In this document: in pieces, positions 1-8,693 of the stretch | How the letters are laid out: each line of letters opens with the position of its first letter | How positions within the stretch are numbered: position 1 is the stretch's first letter | DNA from: Mesorhizobium sp. WSM4313 | GTDB lineage: Bacteria > Pseudomonadota > Alphaproteobacteria > Rhizobiales > Rhizobiaceae | Length of the DNA: 64,000 bases | Reading direction: 5' to 3' | Assembly: GCF_002294725.1 (NCBI RefSeq) | Contig: NZ_NSFT01000003.1 | Location: 186,001 to 250,000 of the forward strand | Made by a program: the position numbers and the translations under genes | Notes under the pieces: generated by a model | What the model was told of the DNA's origin: nothing | The model's input: only the letters and a program-made list of their open reading frames with translations | The model's database searches: none

Positions 1-337
1 CGTCTCGGATGATCTGGGAGACCTCGATCAGTCCTTCGAAATTGTTGGTGCGGCCCTGGCGGATGTCTTCCGTCTCGCGCAGCAGCCATAGGCCGATCGA
101 GATCAGGTTGGCGCGCAGTTCCTTGGGCAGGGCGTTGTCGCTGGAGCCGAGATCCTCGACGAAGGTGGTCCAGATGCGGTTGGTGAAATGCAGCGCCTCG
201 ACGGCTTCCATCGACTCGGTGCCAACGGCTGCTGCCGCTGCCAGCATGTCGATCGACCGGGTGAGCAGCTGCCGCTCCCGGTCCTTGGCATCGGCGACGG
301 AGTCGGTCTGGATGTCGGCGTAGGAGAATTGATACAT
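1..337 (-). CDS. flaF: FlaF, flagellar biosynthesis regulator (3' end cut by window edge)
   Basis: The frame starts with ATG at 337 and reads 112 codons to the window edge, ending in IIRD, so only the last few residues can be missing. The product begins MYQFSYADIQTDS and carries the FlaF-type segment ALHFTNRIWTTF. In alphaproteobacteria FlaF is a small cytoplasmic protein needed for flagellin production or secretion. It works with FlbT, which binds flagellin mRNA leaders; flbT is expected just left of the window. The gene follows flgE, flgK and flgL on the same strand, 31 bases after flgL, as in other rhizobia, and is probably their last-transcribed neighbour seen here. Confidence 0.88.
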   Translation of the reverse strand, partial: MYQFSYADIQTDSVADAKDRERQLLTRSIDMLAAAAAVGTESMEAVEALHFTNRIWTTFVEDLGSSDNALPKELRANLISIGLWLLRETEDIRQGRTNNFEGLIEVSQIIRD

Positions 338-368
338 CGTCGGCGCTCTGGCGTTCCGGTTTACGTGT

Positions 369-1418
369 TCAAGTCAGATAGTTCAGCAGGCTGAGCTGCT
401 GCAGACGCGCGGTCAAGGCGAAGGAGGTCTCGATATGCTGTGTCAGGTCGGCGACCCGGGTAGCGGCTTCCGCGGGATCGACGCCTTCGAGATCGACGAT
501 ATGCTTCTCGAACAGGTCGACTTGGGTTTTCATGCGGTCGCTGGCGTCGAATACGCGCTGCTGGGCAAGGCCCGTTTCGGCCCGCACCTGGGTAATGCCG
601 CCGATGGCTTCGCCGACCAGCGCCTGCGCGCGGCTGACGACCGCGTTCTGGGCGGCCTCGCTGATGCTGCCGGTAAGCAGGCTGCTGACCATGGCGGACG
701 CCATGGCGAGCTTGCGGATACCCTGTTCGTTGGCGCTGACCGAGGTCTGGGTGGTTTCGTTGAGCGAGATGCGGCTGGTGATCTGCTCATCGGTGGCGCT
801 CGACCAGTTGGCCTGCCAGCCGGCGCCCAGGAATTGCGGCTCGACTTTGGTGGTGATGAAGTCGTCCATCTGGGCAGCGGTGATGTTGGCCGCCGCCGGG
901 TCGGTTTGGGCAAAGCCGAAATAGCTCGAGAAGGCCGCATCGAAGGCGGCTTTGGCCGGCGAGCCAGTGGCGTTGAAATCGTCGATCGGCTTGACGTCGG
1001 TGTTGGTGCCGGCAAACAGATATTCGCCGTTGACGCTGGTGTTCAAAATACCCGTCATCTGCTGCAGCGCCGAGGCGCCGGCGGTCTGCAGGATGCTGGT
1101 CGAGGAGTCGCCCGACACGCCGCTGGTCAGTGCCGACAGGAAGCTCTGCGCGGCACCGGCGATCTGGCCGAGCGAATCCTGGGTCGATGTCAGTCGCGCG
1201 GTGACGAGCGCGTTGGAATCGACGATGCCGTTCAGCCGGTCGAGGTCGCGCTGGAAGGTGACGGCCTGGGTCGTGCGCCCGCCAAGCGCCAGACCGACAT
1301 CCGCGACCTTGCCGGTCGTGGATTCCGTCGTCGCCTTCACAAGGTCGGCCTGCATTTTCGCTTGCTGGTAACGCAGGGCGTTGGAGATGGCGGCTGAGGA
1401 AACGGCTGTCGCTTTCAT
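369..1418 (-). CDS. flgL: Flagellar hook-associated protein 3 FlgL
   Basis: The 349-residue product forms the hook-filament junction next to the filament. Its N terminus has a flagellin-like amphipathic helix (AISNALRYQQAKMQADLVKA), and the C terminus ends LQQLSLLNYLT, the D0-type coiled-coil ends shared by FlgL and flagellins. The middle carries the GEYLFAGTNTD segment typical of FlgL. It starts with ATG three bases after the flgK stop, so the two are very probably co-translated. Like other axial proteins it has no cleavable signal peptide and would leave through the flagellar type III apparatus. The order flgE-flgK-flgL-flaF matches other rhizobia. Confidence 0.93.
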   Translation of the reverse strand: MKATAVSSAAISNALRYQQAKMQADLVKATTESTTGKVADVGLALGGRTTQAVTFQRDLDRLNGIVDSNALVTARLTSTQDSLGQIAGAAQSFLSALTSGVSGDSSTSILQTAGASALQQMTGILNTSVNGEYLFAGTNTDVKPIDDFNATGSPAKAAFDAAFSSYFGFAQTDPAAANITAAQMDDFITTKVEPQFLGAGWQANWSSATDEQITSRISLNETTQTSVSANEQGIRKLAMASAMVSSLLTGSISEAAQNAVVSRAQALVGEAIGGITQVRAETGLAQQRVFDASDRMKTQVDLFEKHIVDLEGVDPAEAATRVADLTQHIETSFALTARLQQLSLLNYLT

Positions 1419-1421
1419 GAA

Positions 1422-2873
1422 TTATCCTACCGCGCTCATCAGGGCGTCCAGCATGTCGCTCACGGTCTTCATCATATGCGCCGAGGCCTGATAGGTGTGC
1501 TCGAGGTCGAGAAGCAGGGACATCTCCTGGTCGACATTGACCCCGGTATCGTTGGACAGCGCCTCGGCCGTTCGCGCTGCCAGCGCCTGCTTGCTGTCGG
1601 CGTTGGTCGAGGCCTGCTGGCGCACGCCTTCGAACCATCCGATGGCATTGGCCGCGTAATCGGAGACGCCGGAGCTGACGGCGATGCCGGCCGAGGCATC
1701 GAAGGCCATCGGCTGATCGAGCTTGTTGCCATAGCTGATCAGAAGGTCCGAATAGGATGCGTTGCCGGTGTTGACGACATAGGCCGCGCCGTTGGCGCCG
1801 CCGTCGCGCAACAGCGCGGGATTGCCGCCAGCGCTCGGATCGAAGGCGGCGTTGACGCCGATCGATCCGGCGAGGCCGTCGACCAGGGTGCCGGCGGCCG
1901 GGATTGCCGGCGCGCCGGACCATGTGAACAGGCCGGCCGCATTGGGCTGCGATGGCGCGGTTTCGGCAAATGCGGTGATAAGGCCGCGCGCGATCTCGTC
2001 GAGCTGGCTCTGCATGGTCGAGGCGACGCCGTCGCGCAGCTTCAGCAGGCCCGCAAGCTTGCCGTCGGCGGTCGCGTTGTCGCCAGTGCCGGCCGAGACC
2101 GGCACATTGTCGATGTAGACCGTGTTGCCGGGCGTGCCGGCCGAATAGCCGGCCGATGGCGCGAAGGTCACCGAGCGCGGCACGGTCTCGAACAGCGTCG
2201 TGCCGTCCTTGGTGGTGACGACCATGTCGTTGTCGCCGCGCGTGAAGGTCGATACCGGGACATATTCCGATATCTTCTTCAGGAGGGCGTCGCGCTGATC
2301 GAGCGCGTCGGACACGTCGGTGCCAGATCGCGTGCCGGAGATGACGGCCTTGTTGGCGTCCTGGAACTGGCCGAGCAGGGAGTTGAGGTCGTCGACGGCG
2401 GTGGCGATCTGGCTGTCGGCCTGGGTGCGGAAGTCCTGGATCGCCTTGGTGCCGCTGTTGAGAGAATTCACCACCTGCTTGGCGGCATCGATGACGCTGG
2501 TGCCGAGGGTCTGGTTCGATGGCGTCGTGGCGTAAAGCTGCAGAGATTGTTGCAGCTTGGCGATGGCCGTCGAGGGAGACGACGCGTTGTCGACCCCGTT
2601 GACCGACAGTTCGAGTTGATCCATGCCGTTGTAAAGCGCGCTCTGGCCGCTCCATGCCGACAGCGCCGAAAGGTTCTGGCGGAACAGGAGCTCGTTCGCG
2701 GCGCGTTGGATTTCCACCGCCCGGGCGCCCGGCGCCGTGCTGGTCACCACGGCGATGCGGCGGGTATAGTCAGGGTTCGACGCGTCGGCCACATTGCGCG
2801 ATACGACGCTGGTCTGCTTGGACGTGGCCAGGAGCGCCGATTGGGCAATGCTTAGTGCGGAGGAAAGCGACAT
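1422..2873 (-). CDS. flgK: Flagellar hook-associated protein 1 FlgK
   Basis: The 483-residue product is the first hook-filament junction protein. The N terminus (SSALSIAQSALLATSKQTSV then SRNVADASNPDYTRR) has the rod/hook-family NxxxxNPxY pattern, and the C terminus (LEHTYQASAHMMKTVSDMLD) is the paired D0 helix. The length is short to normal for FlgK, which varies in its central domains. The ATG at 2873 lies 29 bases after the flgE stop. Secretion would be through the flagellar export apparatus, since no Sec signal is present. Confidence 0.95.
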   Translation of the reverse strand: MSLSSALSIAQSALLATSKQTSVVSRNVADASNPDYTRRIAVVTSTAPGARAVEIQRAANELLFRQNLSALSAWSGQSALYNGMDQLELSVNGVDNASSPSTAIAKLQQSLQLYATTPSNQTLGTSVIDAAKQVVNSLNSGTKAIQDFRTQADSQIATAVDDLNSLLGQFQDANKAVISGTRSGTDVSDALDQRDALLKKISEYVPVSTFTRGDNDMVVTTKDGTTLFETVPRSVTFAPSAGYSAGTPGNTVYIDNVPVSAGTGDNATADGKLAGLLKLRDGVASTMQSQLDEIARGLITAFAETAPSQPNAAGLFTWSGAPAIPAAGTLVDGLAGSIGVNAAFDPSAGGNPALLRDGGANGAAYVVNTGNASYSDLLISYGNKLDQPMAFDASAGIAVSSGVSDYAANAIGWFEGVRQQASTNADSKQALAARTAEALSNDTGVNVDQEMSLLLDLEHTYQASAHMMKTVSDMLDALMSAVG

Positions 2874-2902
2874 GCTGATCTTTCACGGGCGGCGCCCGTC
2901 GT

Positions 2903-4156
2903 TTATCTCTTCAAGTTGACGAGGACGTCCATCAGGTCCGAGCCGGTCTGGAAGACCTTGGAATTGGCGGTGTAGCTGCGCTGCGCCGCAATCATGTTGG
3001 TCAGTTCCTCGGCGATATCGACGTTGGAGTTTTCGAGCGCCCCGGAGACGATGGAGCCGAGCTTGCCCTCATTGGCAAAGCCGATGTGGACGGCGCCGGA
3101 GTCGGTGCTCTGCACATAGACGTTGCCGGGCATCGCGGTGAGGTTGTCGGGGCTCTGAACATCGGCAAGCGGGATCTTGTAAAGCGCCTTGGTCGAGCCG
3201 TCCGCGAACTGAGCGTAGATGACGCCATCCTGGCCGATCTGAACCTTCTGGATGGAGCTCGGGGCGTTGCCGTTGACCTTGGCGTCGGCGACGGTGAAGC
3301 CGGTGCCGAGCTGGGTCAGCTTGGAGAGATCGAGGTTGAGGGTCTGGCCGCCCGGAACGGTGAAGGAGACGCCCGTGGTCGCGCCGGTGAGCTTGCCGGT
3401 GGTGGTGTCGAAGGTGAGGTTGGCCGATCCCAGCGCACCGCCGGTATAGGGGAAGGAGGTGCCGGGGGTCGCCTTCGACTGATCGAAGACCGAGACTTCC
3501 CATGTTCCGGTGCCGGTCTTGGTGAAATAGACGTCGAGCAGCTTCTTGTTGCCGAGATTGTCATAGGCGACCAGCGAGGTTTTCGACGTGTATTCGGCGG
3601 TCGCGCTGTTACTGGACGGCAGCGGACCGGAGGGCGGCGTCGCGCCCGCGGGCAGGTTGCCGGAGAACAGGCCCTCGGTGCTCGGCGTCGCCGTCATTTG
3701 CTGATCGGAGATCTGCACCGGCACGAGGCCCTCGAAGCCGTTGGCGGTCGCTGCCGGATCGCCATTGGCGTAGTCGTAGGCCATGAGCTGGTAGCCCGCG
3801 GCATTGACCAGCCGGCCCTGCGCATCCGGAACGAAGGAACCGGCGCGGGTGAGGTAGGGCGTGCCGCCGGCATCCTGGACGACGAAGAAGCCGTCGCCGT
3901 TGACGGCAAGATCGGACACCGAGGTGGTGTAGGTCATGACGCCTTGCGTGCTGACGGCCGAGCGGATCGCGGTGGTCACGCCACCGGAATTATAGGCGCC
4001 GCCGGTGCCGGGCATGATCAGTGACGAGAACTCGGCCGAAGAGCGCTTGTAGCCGGTGGTGTCGGAGTTGGCGATGTTGTCGGCCACCGCGGAGAGGCGG
4101 TTGGCCTGCGCGTTCATGCCGGAAACGCCGGTCCGCATCATTCCGTAGAGGCTCAT
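2903..4156 (-). CDS. flgE: Flagellar hook protein FlgE
   Basis: The 417-residue product is the hook subunit. It opens MSLYGMMRTGVSGMNAQANR and continues to DNIANSDTTGYKRS, the rod/hook N-terminal signature. It closes with MIAAQRSYTANSKVFQTGSD, the matching C-terminal helix. The length fits rhizobial FlgE. Directly upstream is a RIME-like repeat, and beyond it is ftcR, the orphan OmpR-type activator. In S. meliloti the homologue Rem activates class III flagellar genes. The hook length regulator gene fliK is in the same island. Confidence 0.95.
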   Translation of the reverse strand: MSLYGMMRTGVSGMNAQANRLSAVADNIANSDTTGYKRSSAEFSSLIMPGTGGAYNSGGVTTAIRSAVSTQGVMTYTTSVSDLAVNGDGFFVVQDAGGTPYLTRAGSFVPDAQGRLVNAAGYQLMAYDYANGDPAATANGFEGLVPVQISDQQMTATPSTEGLFSGNLPAGATPPSGPLPSSNSATAEYTSKTSLVAYDNLGNKKLLDVYFTKTGTGTWEVSVFDQSKATPGTSFPYTGGALGSANLTFDTTTGKLTGATTGVSFTVPGGQTLNLDLSKLTQLGTGFTVADAKVNGNAPSSIQKVQIGQDGVIYAQFADGSTKALYKIPLADVQSPDNLTAMPGNVYVQSTDSGAVHIGFANEGKLGSIVSGALENSNVDIAEELTNMIAAQRSYTANSKVFQTGSDLMDVLVNLKR

Positions 4157-4235
4157 CGATGGATCTCCGCAGTGCCTGGATAGCAGGCCGTAAAACTATG
4201 CCTCGTGTCTTGCGCGAGGCTGGCGCGGGATGGGC

Positions 4236-4363
4236 CTAGACCGCGATGGCGCTTCGTTGAATCGCCAACGCGCTCTGACTCTTCGTTGGAGCATGATCCT
4301 TGTCCGAAAACCGGTTCCCACTTTTTGCTTTCGCTGACCTTCGGTTCGGGATCACGCTCGAGG
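4236..4363. repeat. RIME-like intergenic mosaic repeat, copy 1
   Basis: The interval between ftcR and flgE is filled by a repeat of the type common between rhizobial genes. Its diagnostic core is GAGCATGATC, then TCCGAAAACCGGTTCCCAC, and a closing GGGATCACGCTC that pairs with the opening arm. About 20 extra bases interrupt the usual loop here. It may act as a transcription attenuator between ftcR and flgE, but nothing in the sequence proves this. Confidence 0.7.
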
Positions 4364-4370
4364 GCGGCCA

Positions 4371-5039
4371 TCAAAACACCAGCCGGTAGCCGAGGAACCT
4401 CTTGGAATCGATCGGATCGTGACCGAGCTTCTCGCGCAGCTTCTTGCGCAGCTTCGAGATGTGACTCTCAACAACGTTCTCCTCGACCTCCTCGTCGAAG
4501 ATGCCGTAGATGGCGTTGAAGACCTGGGTCTTGGTCACGCGCCGGCCGCGGTTGCCGGCCAGATATTCCAGGATGCGTCGCTCGCGCCGCGGCAACGGCA
4601 GCGGCTCGCCGTTGATCTCCGGATCGCGGCCATCCATGAAGATCCGCATCGACCCGACCTCGGTATAGGCGGCCTCTTCGGAGCCGCGGCGGCGGATGGC
4701 GGTGATGCGGGCGAGAATCTCACGGATATGCACCGGCTTGCGTACGACATCGTCGACGCCGCTTTCGAACAGCCGCAGCGTGTGCTCGAGCGAGTGATGT
4801 TCGCTCAGCGCGATCACCGGCGCGCCGGTGCGGTCGCGGATCTGGCGCGGCGATATCGCGCCTTCGCGGCAGTCGCCGATGAGAAAGGCCCTGACGGATC
4901 TGAGATCGGTGTCGGCGGCGGAACTCACCCACTCGCCGAACTCGCCTGGCGCAAAGCCGGCAGTGGCCACCCCCTCGCGATCGAAAAGTGAAGAGTAGCC
5001 CTCTGTCACGAGCTCTCGCTCGTCAACGATCACGATCAT
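4371..5039 (-). CDS. ftcR: Flagellar transcriptional regulator FtcR/Rem (OmpR family)
   Basis: The 222-residue product has a receiver-like N half (about 1-115) and an OmpR-type winged-helix DNA-binding C half (about 125-222, [20 protein letters not shown] and HISKLRKKL). Receiver residues are in place: D6/E7, D56, S79 and K101, so phosphorylation is possible although no kinase gene is adjacent. Homologues are FtcR of Brucella and Rem of S. meliloti, orphan regulators that activate late flagellar genes below VisNR. The ATG at 5039 is preceded by a GGAGG site 8 bases away. Its position between the transglycosylase gene and flgE is the conserved one. Confidence 0.92.
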   Translation of the reverse strand: MIVIVDERELVTEGYSSLFDREGVATAGFAPGEFGEWVSSAADTDLRSVRAFLIGDCREGAISPRQIRDRTGAPVIALSEHHSLEHTLRLFESGVDDVVRKPVHIREILARITAIRRRGSEEAAYTEVGSMRIFMDGRDPEINGEPLPLPRRERRILEYLAGNRGRRVTKTQVFNAIYGIFDEEVEENVVESHISKLRKKLREKLGHDPIDSKRFLGYRLVF

Positions 5040-5261
5040 CGGCCCGCCCTCCGAATCATTTCACTTGCCCCGTGGGGAAAGGCGTACCCGGCTCGATGAA
5101 TCCTGAAAAACCATCATTTCTTGTAGCTATTTTCTTGGGAGTTTTTTTGGGAGCCGTAATAAAAGCGGTTGCGCTGGTGTATTCGCGCCAACTGTTGGCC
5201 GACGAGTATCGGGGTCGGCGGATAGGCTGGCGAAGGTCGACCGGCTTCTCACGTACAACAA
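5040..5261. other. Intergenic region upstream of ftcR
   Basis: This stretch is noticeably richer in A and T than its surroundings and most likely holds the ftcR promoter. I could not assign a convincing -35/-10 pair. A plus-strand open frame from ATG 5098 would encode a hydrophobic segment, but it has no clear ribosome binding site and runs antisense into the transglycosylase gene, so it is not called as a gene. Confidence 0.4.
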
Positions 5262-5858
5262 CTACTGATTGCAGAAGGTGCTGGCATTCGGAGTCCATTT
5301 GCCGAAGCCGGTGGCGACCATGTTGGCGATGACGCGGCAGACATAGACCTTCTGCGCGGGGTCGTTGTCGGGGCCGGCATGATAGCGGGCGACGGCCATT
5401 GACCAGGTCATGTGCCGGGCATGCAGGCTGACCAGGAAGCGCGCCGCGTAGTCGACATTGCGATGCGGGTCGAGCATGTCCTCGACGCTGCGGAACTGCG
5501 CGCCGTGATAGCGATGGTTGATCTGCATGCAGCCGAGATCGATCAGCGTCTTGCCCTCGCGACGCGCGTTCTCGAATGCGGCGAGCGCTTCGCCGCGGCT
5601 GCGAGGAAACACGGCTTTTCCTTCTATATTCAAGGCATTAGGCTGAAGGCTGCCCTTCTTTCCGGTCTCGGTCAGGCCGACGGCGTACAGGATTCCGGCG
5701 GGCACCCCGTAGCGATCGGCGGCGCGCAGGATCTCCGGCTCGCAGGGATTGGCTGCGGCGCTGGCCGCGCCGGCAGCGAAACTAGATATACATATCGTCG
5801 TCAGCACGCTCGCGAAGAGGCGAAGCAGCTCGACCGAATTCCTGTGCGCCATCGCCAT
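5262..5858 (-). CDS. Periplasmic lytic transglycosylase (SLT domain) of the motility cluster
   Basis: From the MAMAHRN start the product is 198 residues, with a Sec signal peptide (about 1-36, hydrophobic core LFASVLTTICISSFAAG). An SLT fold follows: catalytic-type Glu64 in GLTETG, GCMQIN at 109-114 and ARYHAG at 157-162. It should cleave peptidoglycan glycan strands, presumably to let the rod through or to seat the stator. The start at 5858 is preferred because AAGGAAC precedes it and longer frames are basic low-complexity sequence; it overlaps the end of fliK by 77 bases. It is not MotE, which is encoded at 17068-17679. Four cysteines in the mature part suggest disulfides. Confidence 0.85.
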   Translation of the reverse strand: MAMAHRNSVELLRLFASVLTTICISSFAAGAASAAANPCEPEILRAADRYGVPAGILYAVGLTETGKKGSLQPNALNIEGKAVFPRSRGEALAAFENARREGKTLIDLGCMQINHRYHGAQFRSVEDMLDPHRNVDYAARFLVSLHARHMTWSMAVARYHAGPDNDPAQKVYVCRVIANMVATGFGKWTPNASTFCNQ

Positions 5859-7131
5859 TGTTCCTTCCCGGTTGCCGGCCGCCGCCCGCGCCGTTGCTGC
5901 CCGAGTTCCCAGGCTGGAACGAAGGCTGGTCACGGCCTGTCGACATCGGCATGGCGCTGGTTGCGTCGGCGCGGCTGGCCGCATGCACTGCTATTGAGGG
6001 TTGCAGTATGGTGACCTTGTCGACGTCGAAGCCGAGGCTGCGCATCGACTTGACGACGGCGTCGCTGTCGGCGGTGAGACGGCGGTATGCCTCGTGTGTC
6101 TCGGGCTTCATCTCAATCGAAAGTCGCTCCCCCGAGAGCCGCAGGCTGGCGACAACCGATCCGAGTTCCGAAGGGTGCAGCTCGATCTTCAGCACGTGTG
6201 TCGGAACGGCAACAGAATTGGTCGTCTGGGAGCCCGTCGAGGCGCTTGCAAAGGCTTGCTGGAAGCCATTGTCGGAGGCAAGCCCTTCAACCAGCGCCGA
6301 TGCCGTCTGGCCGATCGGATTTTGCGCCGGCGCCGGGAAGCTCTGCTGGCTGACGACTTCCATGCGTCCGGCGGAAGAAGACGGCTTGCCCGGAGTCTGC
6401 TGCGCGGCCGACTGCGATTGCAGCGAAGCCTTGGATGCGGAAGCCGGCCGCCAGCCTTGCGGCGGCAACGGGCTACCGGCCGCCGGATCATCCCCTTGCG
6501 CCGGCAAGGCATCGGCATCACGCCGGCCCGGCATATCGAGAGCCATTTGCGCCTTCACCGGCTTTAGCCCAAAATCGGGCCCGGAATCGTCCGCTGCCGT
6601 CGAACGGGTGGATCGCGACAGCGGCTCGGCGGAACTGTCGATCGCCGTGCGCTTGCCGGCGCGCAGCCGCAGTTCCAGCGATCCGTGGTCGCCGGCGGCT
6701 TCTTCACCATCAGCGCCGCCCGCGCCCGACGATTGCGCGAAATGCTTCATGTCGCCCAGCGCCATCAGCAACGGCAAGCGGTCCTGCAGCGGCGTGGAAT
6801 CATCGGCTTGCGCCGCGGTATCCTTATCCGCGGTCTGCTTCGCGGATAAGGATTGCCCGTCGGTCTTCGCGGACTTTCCCGTCGCCTTCTGCGAACCGGT
6901 TTTCCCCTGCCGGTCCTGGTCCGGCTCATGCCTGCCGGCATTGGCCGGCAAGAGCCTTGCCGGATGCGCGTTCGGCATTACCGGTTCGGCCGTGTGCTTG
7001 TCCTGTGGGCTCTCGGTCCCATGCACCATCTTGCCGAAATTCTGATCCCCATCCTTGTCGCCGGCAGTGTGCTGCCGGGACTGGGACTGTGTCGAAGCAA
7101 AGCCCGGCAAGGTCTGGTTGACGCTGGTCAT
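5782..7131 (-). CDS. fliK: Flagellar hook-length control protein FliK (formerly MotD)
   Basis: The 449-residue product has a long hydrophilic low-complexity N-terminal two thirds, the ruler-like region. A C-terminal Flg_hook domain follows, recognisable by ELHPSELGSVVASLRLSGER and the following SIEMKPETHEAYRRL. FliK measures the hook and switches export from hook to filament substrates through FlhB. In S. meliloti this gene was first called motD and later reassigned as fliK. The ATG at 7131 overlaps the motC stop by 4 bases (ATGA), and the 3' end overlaps the transglycosylase start, so stator, ruler and muramidase genes are translationally chained. Confidence 0.92.
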   Translation of the reverse strand: MTSVNQTLPGFASTQSQSRQHTAGDKDGDQNFGKMVHGTESPQDKHTAEPVMPNAHPARLLPANAGRHEPDQDRQGKTGSQKATGKSAKTDGQSLSAKQTADKDTAAQADDSTPLQDRLPLLMALGDMKHFAQSSGAGGADGEEAAGDHGSLELRLRAGKRTAIDSSAEPLSRSTRSTAADDSGPDFGLKPVKAQMALDMPGRRDADALPAQGDDPAAGSPLPPQGWRPASASKASLQSQSAAQQTPGKPSSSAGRMEVVSQQSFPAPAQNPIGQTASALVEGLASDNGFQQAFASASTGSQTTNSVAVPTHVLKIELHPSELGSVVASLRLSGERLSIEMKPETHEAYRRLTADSDAVVKSMRSLGFDVDKVTILQPSIAVHAASRADATSAMPMSTGRDQPSFQPGNSGSNGAGGGRQPGRNNGDGAQEFGRAASPLRERADDDMYI

Positions 7132-8693
7132 TTTGGGGCTGCTCCGAGGAGTTGGTCGATCTGGTCGAGCTGACGCCGCGTGCTGGTGACCGCCGCATCG
7201 ATCGGGTCTTGCATATCGGGCGTCGCCGGTGCGGATGCCTTAACCACCGGCGCGGCGCCGGTCGGAGCCGGAGCGGCCGCCGGGGTTCCAGCCGATGCTT
7301 GCGCGGGCTGCGGGAAAGGGGGCGGCGAAGCGGCGGGCGGCGTGTCTTTCTCCTGGTCGCTCGGCGCGACCGGCGGATCGCTCACCGCGACCGCCGGATC
7401 GCGTGCCGCGATCGGTGGCTGGTCGGGCATCGCTCCTTCAACGGGAGGCAAGTCGGCATTGGCCGGGTCGGCTGCGGCCTCGGTCGCGGATTTCCCTCTG
7501 TCGCCTCTTGCAACGATTGTCGGTGCGGCTTCGGCATTTGCGGGCGCTTTCACCGGCGCCATCACTTCGCCCGCCACGGCCTGCGCGGCGTCGAGCAGGT
7601 CGCGGTCGCTTTGCGAAAGCTTGCCGCGATCGATCTTGCCGAGCTTGGCGCGCACTTCATCGACATTGGCCGATGTCATGGTGGAAAGGCTCGAATAGAG
7701 CTGAGTGCGCGGGTCGTCCCGGCTGCCGCTGCCGTTGCGGCCCAGCTCGGCCTTCGCCGAGGCGAAAGCCGAGAGTTCCGTCATCCCGTCGATCGCGGCA
7801 CGGCGTGCGATGCGCAGGTAGATCACTTTCTCGCGCTCGGGATCCATCATCGAGGTGATGTCGGCGATCTTGTCCTGGCTGATCGCCATGTGCAGCGTAA
7901 TGACGCCGGAAACAAAGGCATCGGCGAACTGGCTGGCGTAAGGCGAATAGAGGTAGGACGCGACATACTGGGTCGAGGCCAGCGCGAAACGGGCGGCATC
8001 GCCCCGCGCGGCCGCCATGCCCACGGAGCGGCGAAGCGCTGCCTCCTCGACCAGCGTGCCGGGGCTAAGCAGGCGCGCCTCGTCGAGCAGGTTCAGCGCT
8101 GCCGCAGGGTCATCGGTCGCAAGCAGCGAACCCTTGACCAGCGCCAGGAAGGCGCCGAGGTCGGCGGGCACGCCCATCGGATCGATCGGCTTCAGCATAT
8201 CGATCGCCTCGGCCGGCCGGCCGCTCAGATAGGCGACGACGCCTTTGGCGATGGCCAGGCTTTGCGGGTCGGTTACCGCGCGCGAAGCCGCCGCCGCGAC
8301 CGTCACCGGGTTGCCGCCGCTCATGCCGTAGACGAGCAAAGCGCGGAAGTTCTTCGGCTCCTTGAAATCCTCGGCATCGGCATTGCGCATCCGGGCGTCG
8401 ATCATTTCGAGGAGTTTTGCCTGCATCGGCAGCGCGGCATGATCGCCGCCGGCAATACGATCCTGGATCAGCTGCAGCGAACGCACCAGCTGATAGGGTT
8501 GCAGGGCGTCCTGCGCCAAGGCCGCCGATGACGGCCCGGCAACGAACAGCGCCAGCGCCAGCGCCGTTCCGGGAAAAGCGTGAGGTGGTTTTCCATTCGG
8601 AATTGCGCCTAGGCAAAGAGGTGGAGCGGTTCGCCGTTTCGCTGAAACGGCGAGGCGCTCCATAGCATGGCCGATGACGGTCCTGGCCCTCAT
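7128..8693 (-). CDS. motC: Chemotaxis/motility protein MotC
   Basis: MotC is a rhizobial periplasmic protein that binds the periplasmic part of MotB and is needed for rotation. The mature part starts after a hydrophobic signal core (TALALALFVAGPSSAALAQ). It is helical at first (LVRSLQLIQDRIAGGDHAAL) and ends in a Pro/Ala-rich tail of about 150 residues. The start is unusual: ATG 8693 overlaps the motB stop (ATGA), and the only other usable start is ATG 8663. Between them and the signal core lies a RIME-like repeat read in frame, giving an n-region of about 32-42 residues rich in Arg/Lys/Pro. No ATG, GTG or TTG lies after 8663 and before the core. Function is secure; the N terminus is not. Confidence 0.88.
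   Translation of the reverse strand: MRARTVIGHAMERLAVSAKRRTAPPLCLGAIPNGKPPHAFPGTALALALFVAGPSSAALAQDALQPYQLVRSLQLIQDRIAGGDHAALPMQAKLLEMIDARMRNADAEDFKEPKNFRALLVYGMSGGNPVTVAAAASRAVTDPQSLAIAKGVVAYLSGRPAEAIDMLKPIDPMGVPADLGAFLALVKGSLLATDDPAAALNLLDEARLLSPGTLVEEAALRRSVGMAAARGDAARFALASTQYVASYLYSPYASQFADAFVSGVITLHMAISQDKIADITSMMDPEREKVIYLRIARRAAIDGMTELSAFASAKAELGRNGSGSRDDPRTQLYSSLSTMTSANVDEVRAKLGKIDRGKLSQSDRDLLDAAQAVAGEVMAPVKAPANAEAAPTIVARGDRGKSATEAAADPANADLPPVEGAMPDQPPIAARDPAVAVSDPPVAPSDQEKDTPPAASPPPFPQPAQASAGTPAAAPAPTGAAPVVKASAPATPDMQDPIDAAVTSTRRQLDQIDQLLGAAPK
8567..8663. repeat. RIME-like repeat, copy 2, inside the motC 5' reading frame
   Basis: Two palindromes make the element. The first is an 18-base arm hairpin at 8623-8661 (GGAGCG and CGCCGTTTC facing GAAACGGCG and CGCTCC, with 3-base mismatches between). 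The second runs from TTCCGGGAAAA to TTTTCCATTCGGAA at 8567-8602, the usual RIME core of AATTCCG, GGAAAACC and CTTTTCC. Unlike the other copies it is not in a gap: it sits between the motB stop and the motC signal-peptide core, and is open in the motC frame. Confidence 0.75.

Noticed and set aside
787-2655. Open reading frame of 622 codons on the minus strand across flgL and flgK
   Set aside because: It is a second frame of the same high-GC DNA; its translation is Arg/Pro/Ala-rich without domains, whereas FlgL and FlgK are clear.
5098-5332. Small plus-strand membrane protein gene upstream of ftcR
   Set aside because: It has a hydrophobic segment, but no good ribosome site, and its second half is antisense to the transglycosylase gene.
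5262-5858. Identification of the transglycosylase as MotE
   Set aside because: The SLT catalytic motifs are intact, and the MotE-type coiled-coil/MgtE-N-like protein is encoded separately between flgI and flgH.
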